Shown here piece after piece: positions 8,658 through 18,068 of a stretch of DNA of 64,000 nt (within the stretch, counting starts at the first letter, position 1; each line of letters starts with the position of its first letter). The DNA is taken from the NCBI GenBank assembly GCA_963738835.1, contig CAVTYH010000006.1, positions 496,001-560,000 of the forward strand, read 5' to 3'. The position numbers were made by a program, and so were the translations under genes. Source of the DNA: CAVTYH01 sp963738835 (GTDB taxonomy: Bacteria > Planctomycetota > Planctomycetia > Pirellulales > JADZDJ01). The notes under the pieces were generated by a model that was not told the DNA's origin, ran no database searches, and saw nothing but the letters and a program-made list of their open reading frames with translations.

Positions 8658-9821
8658 ATGAGAATACTCTCCACCACCATCGTATTACTGGCCCTGGGCG
8701 GATGGTCGTTAACGGCTCTAGCGCAGAATAGTGCAGCAGGCGGCGCAGCAACAGGGGGGACAGCAAGTGGCGGTGCAGCGGCTGGAACGCCCTCCGCCGG
8801 CGCCGCGGCCAACGGCGCGGCAGTCGGCAACGTGCCCAATGGCGCTGTGCCAAATCCCAATCAATTCAATGGTGCGGTGCCCAATCGCAACGTCCCCAAC
8901 GCTAATGGTTCTGCCGCCACACCACCCAACCCTGCCGCGGCGGCCACCGGCCGAGGGTTAGCGCGACCGAATAACTCGCGCCGCATGTCCACCGTGCCAG
9001 GAATGGGAATCGCAGGAGCGGCCGGCACGCAAGCGAATCAATCAACGCTGCCTGGTGCTGCTTCGATGGCGCATCCCAACATTGGCGGCGCCACTGCCAA
9101 TGGCAGCACAACAGCTCCACTGGGCACGGCCGGCACCAGCGCATCTGGAACCGTAGGAGTTGGCACGGCGGCTCGTTCCGCCAACGCCGGCTTAAATGCC
9201 GCGGCGGCGGCGAACGGTTCGCTCGATAACATCAACGCTCCACCAGGCACTGCCGGCACTAGCGCGGCCAGCAACCTCGGTGTCGGCACCGCAATCCGCT
9301 CAGCCAACGCCGGTGTCAACGCGAACTCCAACAGGGGAGTCAACGGAGATTCGTCGGGAATCGATGCCGGCGGCGGCGCGACCGCCAATGGGAACGTCGG
9401 TGCCACGGACGGGGTTTCCAATGGCAACGTCGGTCCCAACGGTAATCCAAACGCCGGGCTTGGTTCGGCCAACGGAACTATGACCGGCGCCATGAATCCA
9501 ACCACCGGCAACAACGCCAACATCGGTGGGTCGGGCGGGCAGGGCAACGGCAATGTCGGTCCTAACGGCAGCGCCAACAGCAGCCTGGGTTCGGTTAACG
9601 GCCAAATCACCGGCGGCGCCAATGGCAATGTGAACGGCACAACCTCCAGCCTTTTGAATAGCAACGCCACAAACAACTGGCGAATGGTGAACCAGAACGG
9701 CCAGTGGTGGTACTGGACCCCGGGCAACTACTGGATGTACTACAATGGCCGCGGTTGGAATCGCTACGCCCCGCCCGTGGCGCCGATCAGAGAAATGCCG
9801 CTGACCGGTACGACGCGCTAA
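8658..9821 (+). CDS. Exported Gly/Asn/Ala-rich repeat protein with aromatic C-terminus
   Basis: 387 residues preceded by TAGGAGAAG, with a signal peptide (MRILSTTIVLLALGGWSLTALA). The middle consists of Ala/Gly/Asn repeats, including two copies of a unit of about 36 residues built on PGTAGTSA-VGTA-RSANAG and two copies of a GNVGPNG-LGS-NG unit. The C-terminus, QNGQWWYWTPGNYWMYYNG, is a Trp/Tyr-rich motif that may be a small folded or wall-binding module. A strong intrinsic terminator follows. Function unknown; probably an envelope or matrix protein. Confidence 0.75.
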   Translation: MRILSTTIVLLALGGWSLTALAQNSAAGGAATGGTASGGAAAGTPSAGAAANGAAVGNVPNGAVPNPNQFNGAVPNRNVPNANGSAATPPNPAAAATGRGLARPNNSRRMSTVPGMGIAGAAGTQANQSTLPGAASMAHPNIGGATANGSTTAPLGTAGTSASGTVGVGTAARSANAGLNAAAAANGSLDNINAPPGTAGTSAASNLGVGTAIRSANAGVNANSNRGVNGDSSGIDAGGGATANGNVGATDGVSNGNVGPNGNPNAGLGSANGTMTGAMNPTTGNNANIGGSGGQGNGNVGPNGSANSSLGSVNGQITGGANGNVNGTTSSLLNSNATNNWRMVNQNGQWWYWTPGNYWMYYNGRGWNRYAPPVAPIREMPLTGTTR

Positions 9822-9858
9822 GAATTTGCTCGATTTCGCCGTCATCGGGTGGAACGGC

Positions 9859-9900
9859 CGGGCGGGATGTCGGATCTCCGATCTCCCGCCCGATTTTTTT
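9859..9900 (+). terminator. Rho-independent terminator
   Basis: Stem CGGGCGGGA (9859-9867) pairs with TCCCGCCCG (9884-9892), followed by A and seven T. It lies 38 bases after the stop of the repeat protein at 8658-9821. Confidence 0.85.
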
Positions 9901-9987
9901 GCGCAAAGTGACCGCGGATTAGATAAGCCGTTGTGTAGCGGCCGGGCTTGGCCCGGGGCGAAGCACTGAGCAAGCCATGCCGCTGCG

Positions 9988-10386
9988 TTAGCCGCCGGAT
10001 TCAACCGCCGATTCTCGCAGCCGCTGCAAGAATTTCTCCCCGCACATCGCCAGCCGCGTTTCCAGCTTCTGCGTGCAATCGCACTCGCCGCAGGCCCACG
10101 GCTGGCTGCCGTTTTCATCACGACAATTCTTCCGCGCATGCGCATCCTGCACTTTCACCAGCTCGAAATACTCTTCCCAATACGGTCGCTCTTCTTCGAG
10201 CGGCGTGGCACAATAACAAACCTCGACCCACCGGGCCGTCCCATCATCAAACAGGCGGGCCTCTTGCATGTTGCGCAGATATTCCCCTTCCGCAACCGAC
10301 CCTTCGCCCAGCGTATCGCAGCGAATCGCTTCCAACAGCGCAGCCTCACACCCCGGCTTGACGCGCGCTCTGACCAGATATCGCAT
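9988..10386 (-). CDS. Conserved protein of unknown function, Cys-rich C-terminus
   Basis: 132 residues. The ATG at 10386 has GAGGAGACT just upstream and is preferred to the 37-codon longer frame. The N-terminal part MRYLVRARVKPGCEAALLEAI suggests a ferredoxin-like alpha/beta barrel strand-helix start. An acidic aromatic middle (RPYWEEYFELVKVQDAHARKNC) is followed by CGECDCTQKLETRLAMCGEKF, whose cysteines could bind a metal or form disulfides. I do not recognise the function. A truncated relative lies directly upstream at 10576-10689. Confidence 0.7.
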   Translation of the reverse strand: MRYLVRARVKPGCEAALLEAIRCDTLGEGSVAEGEYLRNMQEARLFDDGTARWVEVCYCATPLEEERPYWEEYFELVKVQDAHARKNCRDENGSQPWACGECDCTQKLETRLAMCGEKFLQRLRESAVESGG

Positions 10387-10575
10387 AGTCTCCTCGCTGC
10401 CTACCTGATTGCATTTCTCGACTGCCGACAGGCTTCCGACCAAGGCCGAAAACCGTGGCTCTGCAATTATAACGCTCGGGCAAGTGATACCGTTCAATCA
10501 AGCTTGTAATCACTTGACCACCACGACACTACGATCACAACGTCCGCCTCGTCGTGTCCGTCGTGCCGTCGTGGT

Positions 10576-10689
10576 TTAATCTGCGGGCAGAGACACGCAC
10601 TCCACCACGGAAACTTCGCCGACCGTATCCGTGAAAACCGCATCCAACAACGCGTTTTCATGACCCGGCTTCAACCGCTCGGGCAAATC
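10576..10689 (-). pseudogene. Truncated paralogue of the neighbouring Cys-rich protein
   Basis: This 38-codon frame ends in a stop and reads KPGHENALLDAVFTDTVGE, clearly related to KPGCEAALLEAIRCDTLGE of the gene at 9988-10386. It has no start codon and overlaps the last codons of the PEP-CTERM gene in another frame. It looks like the remnant of a tandem duplicate whose 5' half was lost. Confidence 0.5.
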
Positions 10690-11979
10690 GGCGCGCCGCC
10701 CGCAGCCACCACGGAGCGGTCATCGCCAGCAGCAAGAGTGACGCCGGCTCGGGCACGGTGGTGACGGCAAGGGTGCCGGTGGTGTAGAGCTGCGAAGTGT
10801 CCCAGCCCAGCGAACCGTCGAGCGCGGGCAGTTGCAGCGTGGAAAACGTGCCGCTGAGCGTGCCCCAATCGAGAATGTCGAACGAATCGCCGAGCGATGG
10901 CGTGAAACCGTTGATCAGCAAAACATTCAATGTCCCGCCGTGGGTTGCCGATCCGCTGACGAGCAACTGGTCGTAATTGTTACCTTGCGAAAGGCCACCC
11001 AATTCGATTTGCAAAGTACCAAATGTTGTCTGCGTGTAATTGCCAGCAATCTGCATCACGCCAGGTGACATGCCGGGAGCAACGAGTCCTGAGTTTGAAA
11101 TACTTCCGACAAAGCTCGCATTTCCCTGTAATCTGCCAACCAATCTCCCAAGGTTGGAATCCCCGGATAAAATCGTGATTAGTCCTCCAACGATTATTTG
11201 GCCATTGTCATCAACGTTGAGGGTCAGGGACGCGTTGGGGTTAATATTTACATTTCCCGTGTTGGACCATATCGAACCGGCTCCACGAACAGTTATGGTA
11301 TTCTTCGATGTGGCGCTGCCAAAGGAACCGACCTCGCAGTTGTTGCTGGTTACATGCGCACCATTTGTGATCGTGAGTATGCCTGACGTTGTCCCATATC
11401 CCATGAAGAGCGTCCTTCCATCAATAATCCAAGCGGACTCTGGGCCGTCAACGGCAACGGCACCAAGTGGCGAATTAGTGATGCCACTTGGATCACCTTC
11501 GATCAGTCCATTGTTAAGACTGTGCACAGTGCCGCCATTGGTGATCTCGAGACTGCCTGGCCCCACTTGCAGATCATGATTTACAGTCCAGACAGAACCA
11601 ATTCCGTCTACGAGCACTGCGTACTTGGAAATCGAAGAAGCTGGAGGGACGGGTCCTATCGTTGCGTCCTGACACGTGACCCGGCCGCCCTGTGAGATAA
11701 CCATTTGGCCGGCAAGGTCCGTTAGCCCAACACGAATGGAACCGCTACTGATCCATGTTGATCCCGGACCGCTTACATTGACGGTGCTCAACGAACCCGC
11801 AGAACCAGCGGTAATCGAAGCACCACCGCTGTTGACGAAACCGCCATTCGTGATGTTTAAATGTCCTTCACTGCCACCCATTGCGAATGGCCCGGGATTG
11901 TTCCAGACCGAATTTGGCCCATCAACCGTGGCCGTTCCGATTGATCCAAGGTTATAGCCAATGAATGCTTCCAAGGAGT

Positions 11980-12929
11980 TTATCGTCGATCCCATATTGA
12001 CTTTAAGTACTCCCGAGCGGCTCTGTAGAAAACTCGCCGGTTGATAAGAATCATGGCATTGTGAGTGAGGACCATCAAGTACAGGTCGCGGCATCGGCTG
12101 TGGTAGCTGCGTCCCGAGGTATGTGACCCTTGACGCCGTTTGACCATCGACACGACCGTCTCCACTTGGCAACGATCGCGATAGGCCATGCGGTCGAAGC
12201 GAACTTGCATCAGCCGACGATAATGTCCGCGGGCGGGTTTGTTGGTCGGTCGGCCGATGGCCGGCGGAAGGATGGTGCGAATCCCGTGCTGCTGTCGCGC
12301 GAAGTAGTGATTCGGTTCAGAATCATATCCCGCGTCGCGCAAATCCGCTCCGGCCGCACGCAGCGCAGCGCTTCCTCGAGCAAGGCTCGGAACTCGTCCA
12401 CGTCTGGTCGCGGGCCGCGTCCGGCGCGCCCAGCCAGGAGAAAGTGGGTGCGAATGTCGCAGACCAGGCCGAGCTTGGGATAACGATGGTAAACGACGGT
12501 TTTCCAGGGGCTGGTGACGCGCACTCGCCGCCTCACGAAGTACGCGCTGGCGCTGGTGGATTCCAGGCCGGTCGAGTCGGCGGCCACGGATTTGACGCGC
12601 CGCCGCTGGCCAAAGTGCAGGCGGATCGATGCCTCCAGCAGTCGACGCACCGGCGCGAGCTTCAACAGCCGACACGAGGCCTTTTGCAACGTGGTGAAGT
12701 GCGGAATCGTCCGCAAGGCAAGCACTGGAACCAACAGCGGATTATCACGCAGCTGCGCGACCACGCCGCGGTAATCGGTGCGCCAAAAGTTCTTCAGCAC
12801 CAAGCAGGCGAACAACTGGTGCTGCGTGAACTTCTTGGGGCTGTTCCGGTGGGCATAGGCCGGCAACCCTCGTCGCGCTGTGGCCAGCGCCGCCACGGCC
12901 ACCGCCCTGGGAGATTTGCTTGTCGTCAC
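11980..12929 (-). CDS. IS4/IS5-like DDE transposase, frameshifted
   Basis: The start is GTG at 12929. The DDE triad is visible as VAADSTGLEST (first Asp), DAGYDSEPNHY (second Asp) and RCQVETVVSMVKRRQGS (Glu). The first two-thirds are in one frame and the last third in another; the break lies near 12341, where one added base would restore the usual ADAGYDSE. The second frame runs through the terminal repeat and stops only in the host gene at 11980, so the stop codon is supplied by the target sequence. No obvious slippery heptamer is present, so a mutation or sequence error is more likely than programmed shifting. Confidence 0.82.
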
Positions 12930-12993
12930 CCACTCTGTACGACGTGTTAAGGGGCCTGAGTTTAGCTAGCACGAGGAGATTTCTACAGTGCCG
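12018..12993 (-). mobile_element. IS element of IS4/IS5-like DDE type, 976 bp
   Basis: Imperfect terminal inverted repeats, CGGCTCTGTAGAAAACTC at 12018-12035 and the complement of CGGCACTGTAGAAATCTC at 12976-12993, bound the element. The 7-bp target duplication TCCCGAG is intact at 12011-12017 and 12994-13000, so the insertion is recent or at least uneroded. It carries one transposase gene and lies inside the PEP-CTERM gene. Confidence 0.88.
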
Positions 12994-13506
12994 TCCCGAG
13001 CCTGATTTACCAACAAACAAGTCTTTCGTTAAGTTAATTGAACCGGCAAGCAAATTCAGTGTGCCTGCAGAACCAGCGACGTTGCCTAAGATTAGGAAGT
13101 TGGCAGACCATTGCAGCAAATAGCTATTCACTACAGCCTTATCGGCAGCCAATTCACCGATAATGATACCCGGGTTCGTTGACGAGACGACCGCGTTCTT
13201 TGCGGTGTAGGTGCCTCTACCGGCAGAGGATTGAAACGTAACCGTGTTGCTGCCGACACGAAGTTTGTCGGTCGCTACATCGCCGATGAAATCGACGGTG
13301 TAGGCCACGTTGCCGCGGCGGAAGGTGGCGGTGTCGGCCAGGCCGGGGACGCCGATGTCCCAGTTGATGGCGTCCGAGAAGTTGCCGCTGCTGTCGGTGT
13401 TCCACTGGCTGACGGCCGCCGGGCAGATGCTCGGCTGCCAACCCAACAGGGTTAGCAGGGCCGCCCCGCTGCGCAGCACGAAACACCTGCTGGCAGTGCG
13501 TTGCAT

Positions 13507-14379
13507 GGCCTTTTCTCCTGTCCCTGCGGTTCCCACGGCCGCACGATAAGTTCCAGACGGCGGCCAGATGCCCGTTAATATACCCCTCTTCAGCCGGAAT
13601 GCAACAAGAATTTGCAGGCCGGGCTGGAAACGATTTCAGGAAGGAGAGTGCCACTGGCTCTGCCAGTGCCGCCGGGTGGCCCGCACCGGACGCCGGGTGG
13701 CCCCGACAAAGCGCAGCGTGTCGGGGTCGCGGCAAGCGACAAGAGGTTTTGAGAAGTGGCGACCTAATTGAAGACCGCAACTCTTGGCTAAGGCCTCTTG
13801 CGGCTGCGCCGGAGCGGACAGATTGTCCGGGCCACCCGAATGGCTTAAAAACGAGGCTTGACAATTGATACATATGTACACTACGCTGGCCGTCGCGGAG
13901 ACGCTGGGCTCCAGTCGGCCGTCAGGATAGCTGAGAAGCGGCCGGCACTGCTCTTTGGCAATTGAGAAATTAGCAAACGCAGCGGCCTTAGGTTGGATGC
14001 GGTAGCGGCGGTAGGAATGCAACCTGCCGCAGCTCCGCTGGCTGGCCCGCGCGGCTCGGGGTCTGCGCTCCGAGCCGCGATCGTGAGGGAGCGAATGGTT
14101 CGTGGCAACCACGAGTCAGCTGCTCGGGAATCCCATTCTCGTTCTTTGCGCGGCGCTTCAACGAGGACAGCACGGTTTTCCACCGTTTATTACGGTTTAC
14201 CGCCGTTTATGACCGTTTACGGCCGTTTTCACGGTTTCGACCGTTTTCCGATTTTTTTCTTCATCGCGTTCGTCGCCTGCATGTCAGTCGCGAGCGATGA
14301 ATGCCAATGAGCAGATGAAGACATGATCCGGCGATGCGATCGCCGGCTTTACAACGGACAACTGACAACGGACTTCTCT
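13507..14379. other. Non-coding region with inverted repeats and a phased repeat
   Basis: Holds the leader of the PEP-CTERM gene, then inverted-repeat material at 13666-13842 (GGGTGGCCCGCACCGG against GTCCGGGCCACCCG). A block at 13870-14000 resembles 5220-5370. Then come a 10-bp phased repeat and a CCGGCGA/TCGCCGG hairpin at 14329-14347. No convincing gene is present. Confidence 0.5.
14171..14250. repeat. Eight tandem 10-bp units, consensus NNCCGTTTWC
   Basis: Eight consecutive 10-base blocks each carry CCGTTT, CGGTTT or a near match at the same phase, for example CACCGTTTAT, TACGGTTTAC, CGCCGTTTAT, GACCGTTTAC. A T-tract recurs once per helical turn, the pattern expected of curved DNA or a repeated protein binding site. 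Confidence 0.75.
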
Positions 14380-15588
14380 TCACTTGCCCTCGTTCGTCAG
14401 CAACCACAAACCGAGCTTGCTGGGCGCGACAATATCCAAGCGGCCGTCGCCGTTGATATCGACCACCGCGATTTCGCGACCCAGCGAAATGCCTTCGCCG
14501 GGCGCGGCAATCGTGTGGCGCGTGAATTTGCCGTCGGCCTGATTCCAGGTGTAGTAATAGACGCCCGGCGGATCGTTGACGCCGGGGTCGCCGGTGTTGT
14601 GGGCCCAGGCGCATTTGCCGGCGATCAGGTCGTCCTGGCCGTCGCCGTCGATGTCGGCCAGCGTCAGGCAATGAGCTTGCGACCAGGTGTCGTCGATCGT
14701 GTGTTTCTTCCAGCTGGTGGTGCCATCGGCGAGCGGCGCTTGCTGTTCCCACCAGAACAGGCCGGAATCGTGGCCGCGGCCGAAGATGATGTCGAGCCGG
14801 CCATCACCATTCACATCCTTCACCGCGAAGGGGCAACTGGGATGCGGCAGTGCGGTTTCTTTGTGCAACCGCCACGAACGGGCAAACGGATCGCCTTTGG
14901 GCCGCTCGTACCAGCCAACTTCGCAGAGCACGTCTTCCAGGCCGTCGCCGTTTACGTCGCCAAAAGCGAAACCGTGGCCGCCGCCATCAGGGCCGAGGAC
15001 AAAAGGTTCGAGCATCCACTGGCCGTCGGAATCTTTTTTGAACCGCCAGATTTCCAGCGGCAGCTCTTTGCGGTAGTTGGCCGAGTAAAGTTCCGGCAGG
15101 CCGTCGCCATTGAAATCGTGCAGGGCGAACATTTCCATCGTGCCGCGAGTTTTGGCCAAGAGATGCTTTTCCCAGGCATCGTGCATGGCCCAGGGGGTGC
15201 CTTTTTCCACCGCGCTTTTGCCGGGATTTTTGTACCAGTAGATGCCGTCTTCGTTCCAACCGCCGCAGATGATGTCGGGCCAGCCGTCGCCGTCGAGATC
15301 GTAAATGAAACAACTGTTGGTGCGGATGAAATCGCTGGAGGTGTGATTGGGCCGATACGCATGCGGCACCCAGTTGGGTCCTTCCAGCCAATAGGGGCCG
15401 TAGACAATGTCGAGCTGGCCGTCTTTGTTGAGATCGCCGACGGCGCATTCTTCATACGGACCGGCGAAGAGATATTTTTTGGAGAAGTGGATGGAGTTCT
15501 TGTCAGCGTCTTCCGGCAACGCTGACCGAGAAAATGTGAGAAGCAGTAACAAGCAAGCGATCGCAGACAGTTTGTGATGGATTTGCAT
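14380..15588 (-). CDS. Exported FG-GAP/VCBS repeat protein
   Basis: 402 residues from the ATG at 15588, with a signal peptide (HHKLSAIACLLLLLTFSRSALP). At least seven FG-GAP calcium-binding loops are visible: DLNKDGQLDIVYG, DLDGDGWPDIICG, DFNGDGLPELYSA, DVNGDGLEDVLCE, DVNGDGRLDIIFG, DIDGDGQDDLIAG and DINGDGRLDIVAP, spaced as in a seven-bladed beta-propeller. Such proteins are abundant in planctomycetes and act outside the cytoplasm, probably in binding; the ligand is unknown. It is followed on the same strand by HEAT and oxidoreductase genes. Confidence 0.88.
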   Translation of the reverse strand: MQIHHKLSAIACLLLLLTFSRSALPEDADKNSIHFSKKYLFAGPYEECAVGDLNKDGQLDIVYGPYWLEGPNWVPHAYRPNHTSSDFIRTNSCFIYDLDGDGWPDIICGGWNEDGIYWYKNPGKSAVEKGTPWAMHDAWEKHLLAKTRGTMEMFALHDFNGDGLPELYSANYRKELPLEIWRFKKDSDGQWMLEPFVLGPDGGGHGFAFGDVNGDGLEDVLCEVGWYERPKGDPFARSWRLHKETALPHPSCPFAVKDVNGDGRLDIIFGRGHDSGLFWWEQQAPLADGTTSWKKHTIDDTWSQAHCLTLADIDGDGQDDLIAGKCAWAHNTGDPGVNDPPGVYYYTWNQADGKFTRHTIAAPGEGISLGREIAVVDINGDGRLDIVAPSKLGLWLLTNEGK

Positions 15589-15604
15589 GGCGAGTTCTCG
15601 GATC

Positions 15605-15676
15605 GTAGGCCAGGCTTCAGCCTGATAAAGTTTGAGGGTTCTTGGCTGATTCATGTCAGACTTAAGTCTGACCTAC
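15605..15676. repeat. Dispersed inverted repeat GTAGGCCAGGCTT ... AAGTCTGACCTAC
   Basis: The two ends are near-complementary and the same element recurs at 50718-50786. It lies in the spacer between the FG-GAP and HEAT genes and overlaps the end of the HEAT gene by four bases. Confidence 0.6.
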
Positions 15677-16368
15677 ACTTTCGCGGTTTCTAAGCCGCGA
15701 TGGGCGGCGCGGCGGATGGCTTCCGGCACGCCGTCGGCTTGCAGATCGTTGTAAATCGCCGCGGCCTGCGATTTTTGGCCGTCGGCTGACGATCGTTCGG
15801 CACAAGCCAGATAGGCGTGCAAAATCGCCAGCCGAACTCCTCCCTGGGCTGAGCCTTTCACTTTCGACAGTTGTTCGACCGCCGCCGATCCGGCGATTTC
15901 GCCCAGGGCCCAAGCCGCGGCACTGGCGACGGTTGGATCGGAATCGGTAAGCGCTTCGCCAAGCTTGGGCGCTGCCTTGGCATCTTTCCGCATAGCGAGT
16001 GAATCGACGATGCCGGCCTTGGTCTTGCCCGAGGTGTTATCAAGCGCGCTGCGAAACGCATTGTCGACGGCATCGGCGGGGATTCGCTCCAAGGCATAGC
16101 GAGCGATGTCGGTCGTTTCTGCATTGGTCAGCATCGCCGCCAGGGCGGAAACCGATTTTTCGCTGCCGATGACGCTGAGCTTCTGGCAAACGAATCGCTT
16201 CGAGGCCAGCGACGAATCGGAGTTGAGAACTTCGAGCAGACTTTCTTCGACTTTCGCCAGGTGTTCCGGATGCCCGTAGACGTTGCGGATTTCGCGGTCG
16301 ATTTCCAGCAGCGGCACGCGACTTTGGCCCCAGTCGTAGGCTTTGACGGCTTTGAAGGTGTCTTCCAT
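15673..16368 (-). CDS. HEAT-repeat protein
   Basis: 231 residues from the ATG at 16368; the longer open frame upstream reads through a dispersed repeat and is not convincing. Helical repeats are visible (SEKSVSALAAMLTNAETTD, APKLGEALTDSDPTVASAAA, WALGEIAGSAAVEQLSKVKG), matching HEAT/PBS-lyase-type units. No signal peptide or enzyme motif is seen. It probably acts as a protein-binding scaffold. It lies 83 bases after the Gfo/Idh oxidoreductase gene on the same strand and may be co-transcribed with it. Confidence 0.8.
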   Translation of the reverse strand: MEDTFKAVKAYDWGQSRVPLLEIDREIRNVYGHPEHLAKVEESLLEVLNSDSSLASKRFVCQKLSVIGSEKSVSALAAMLTNAETTDIARYALERIPADAVDNAFRSALDNTSGKTKAGIVDSLAMRKDAKAAPKLGEALTDSDPTVASAAAWALGEIAGSAAVEQLSKVKGSAQGGVRLAILHAYLACAERSSADGQKSQAAAIYNDLQADGVPEAIRRAAHRGLETAKV

Positions 16369-16382
16369 ATGTTTCTCCGCTT

Positions 16383-16422
16383 CCTCCTCACCCCAACCCT
16401 CTCTTGCCAGGGGAGAGGGAGG
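16383..16422. repeat. Dispersed CCTCACCCC...CTCTC...GAGAGGGAGG repeat
   Basis: A short imperfect palindrome of a type that recurs at 43611-43649 and 61316-61346 in this window. It sits in the spacer between the HEAT and Gfo/Idh genes. Confidence 0.6.
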
Positions 16423-16451
16423 TATTTTTGAAAAACGATTGTCGTGATCGA

Positions 16452-17795
16452 TTACACATGCCACGGGCTGCGCAGCGAGCGGGTAAGCAGGCGATTGGCC
16501 ATGTCGTCGTTGGCAAAGCTGCGGTGCTTGGCGTCGTACTTCAATTGCTGACCGGTTTCGACGGCGATATACGACAGATGCGACAGCAGATCGGCTTCTA
16601 CCGCGCCATCGATTCCGGCGACCGGGTCTTTGCGGCTCTTTACGCAATCCAAAAAGTTTTGCACGTGGGCGCTGCCGGATGATGCATCGACGCCGTCAAT
16701 TGGTTTTTCGATCCACTTCGCCGAGCTGGCGTTGATGCTTTCGCGATCGACATGCACCCAACCGTCGGTTCCCTCGAACACAATGCCGTGCCCCCACACG
16801 CGGTCTTTGTTCGGTTCTTTCAGGTAATGCGATTTCCAATAGCCCGGCAAAATGCTTTCGCTTTTGAATTCGACGGTCACTCCGTTGCCGTAACGCATCT
16901 TGATGTCGTAATCGATTGGCGTGTCGTCCCAGCCGCCGCCGGTGGACCATTGGCCGGCGCCTTCGATCGAGAAGCCGGTTTCCGGCTTGTGCTGCCCGGC
17001 CATGTGAATGATGTCAAGCATGTGGACGCCCCATTCGCTGATCATGCCCAAGCTGCGATCGGAGCGGACGCCGGTGTCGGGGCGTTCGCCGTAGGGTGCG
17101 AAGAGCGCGGGGCCGAGCCACATATCGTGATCGAGCCATTCCGGCACACGCTCTTTGCGGAACGGAAGATTCGCCGTGTTGCGATTCGGGCACCAAACTT
17201 TGATGTCAGTAATTCTGCCGAGGCTGCCGTTGCGAACCAATTTGCAGGCGTACTGAAAGCGCGGATCGGAGCGCTGCTGCGTGCCGAATTGAAACACGCT
17301 GTCGTAGCGGCGAACGACTTTTTGCAGCTCCCAATTCCAGGTCATCGCCATGCTCATCGGCTTTTCGCAATACATGTCTTTACCGACTTTGGCGGCGGCG
17401 ATGGCGATGGGAACGTGCCAGTGCTGCGGTGTGGCGATGAGCACGGCGTCGATGTCATCTCGGGCCAGAAGATCGCGGAAATCGGTGTACTCTTTGCAGT
17501 CTTGGTTGTCGTACTTCGCGTTCACCAACTCGGTGGCCCAAGCCAAGTTCATCTTGTTCACATCGCAAGTGGCCACGACGCGGGCTACCGGCTTGCTCAG
17601 AAACTGTTTCATGTCGGCGGTGCCTTGCCGACCGACGCCGATGCAGCCGACCACAATGCGATCGCTCGGCGGCGGAGCGCCGTCTTTGCCAAAGACTGAC
17701 GATGGCACAATGGTCGGCAGCGCCGCGGCACCGGTCACGGTTGTGACTCCGCGCTTCAACAACTCGCGTCGGCTGATCCACTGGCTAGCCTGCAT
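16452..17795 (-). CDS. TAT-exported Gfo/Idh/MocA family oxidoreductase
   Basis: 447 residues from ATG 17795, preceded by GGGGAGGATT. The N-terminus has a twin-arginine signal (SRRELLKRG followed by TVTGAAALPTIVP). The NAD(P)-binding fold begins at IVVGCIGVGRQGTADM; CEKPMSMAM carries the conserved EKP motif, and GMISEWGVHMLDIIHMAG is typical of planctomycete secreted Gfo/Idh proteins. It probably oxidises a sugar or sugar derivative in the periplasm; the substrate is unknown. The two tatA-like genes at 43 kb belong to the export route it would need. Confidence 0.9.
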   Translation of the reverse strand: MQASQWISRRELLKRGVTTVTGAAALPTIVPSSVFGKDGAPPPSDRIVVGCIGVGRQGTADMKQFLSKPVARVVATCDVNKMNLAWATELVNAKYDNQDCKEYTDFRDLLARDDIDAVLIATPQHWHVPIAIAAAKVGKDMYCEKPMSMAMTWNWELQKVVRRYDSVFQFGTQQRSDPRFQYACKLVRNGSLGRITDIKVWCPNRNTANLPFRKERVPEWLDHDMWLGPALFAPYGERPDTGVRSDRSLGMISEWGVHMLDIIHMAGQHKPETGFSIEGAGQWSTGGGWDDTPIDYDIKMRYGNGVTVEFKSESILPGYWKSHYLKEPNKDRVWGHGIVFEGTDGWVHVDRESINASSAKWIEKPIDGVDASSGSAHVQNFLDCVKSRKDPVAGIDGAVEADLLSHLSYIAVETGQQLKYDAKHRSFANDDMANRLLTRSLRSPWHV

Positions 17796-18068
17796 CGCAA
17801 TCCTCCCCAGCGATTGCCTACCGGTCATGAAAGCCGGCTAAGAATTCCCCGAAGGCGTTTTTGATGGTAACTTGCACCGTCAGAGCTTGCAATCATCGAA
17901 CTGTGGATCGTCTTGAACACGGAAAGAAACAAAGTATCGGATTATCAATTTGTCGGTACGAAAACCGGTCTATGGCCGATTTGACAGATGCTGCGATAAT
18001 TGGGCGAAGCAGAGTCGAGATTGGTGCAATCGTTTTTGAGAAACCCTGAGATTGGCGGAGGAAATGCC

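Larger units (their letters stand above)
10658..13506 (-). pseudogene. PEP-CTERM autotransporter-repeat-like exported protein, split by an IS
   Basis: Two halves of one gene flank the IS at 12018-12993. The N-terminal half (13506-12994) has an AGGAGA site, a signal peptide (MQRTASRCFVLRSGAALLTLLGW...PAA) and the AVSQWNTDSSGNFSDAINWD start typical of beta-helix repeat proteins. The C-terminal half (12010-10658) has repeats of the type VDGPNSVW and LEITNGGTVHS and ends in VPEPASLLLLAMTAPWW-RAARR, a PEP-CTERM sorting signal. Removing the IS and one 7-bp target copy restores GKSGSG-VLKVNMG in frame, giving about 621 residues. The protein was probably anchored at the surface before the insertion. 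Confidence 0.88.

Noticed and set aside
12330..12370. Programmed frameshift in the transposase
   Set aside because: No slippery heptamer or downstream structure is seen; one missing base explains the break.
14171..14250. Possible CRISPR array
   Set aside because: Units are only 10 bp and have no unique spacers; no cas gene is in the window.
14323..15525. 400-codon open frame on the plus strand
   Set aside because: It lies opposite the FG-GAP gene; its composition follows from the calcium-loop codons of that gene and it has no start signal.
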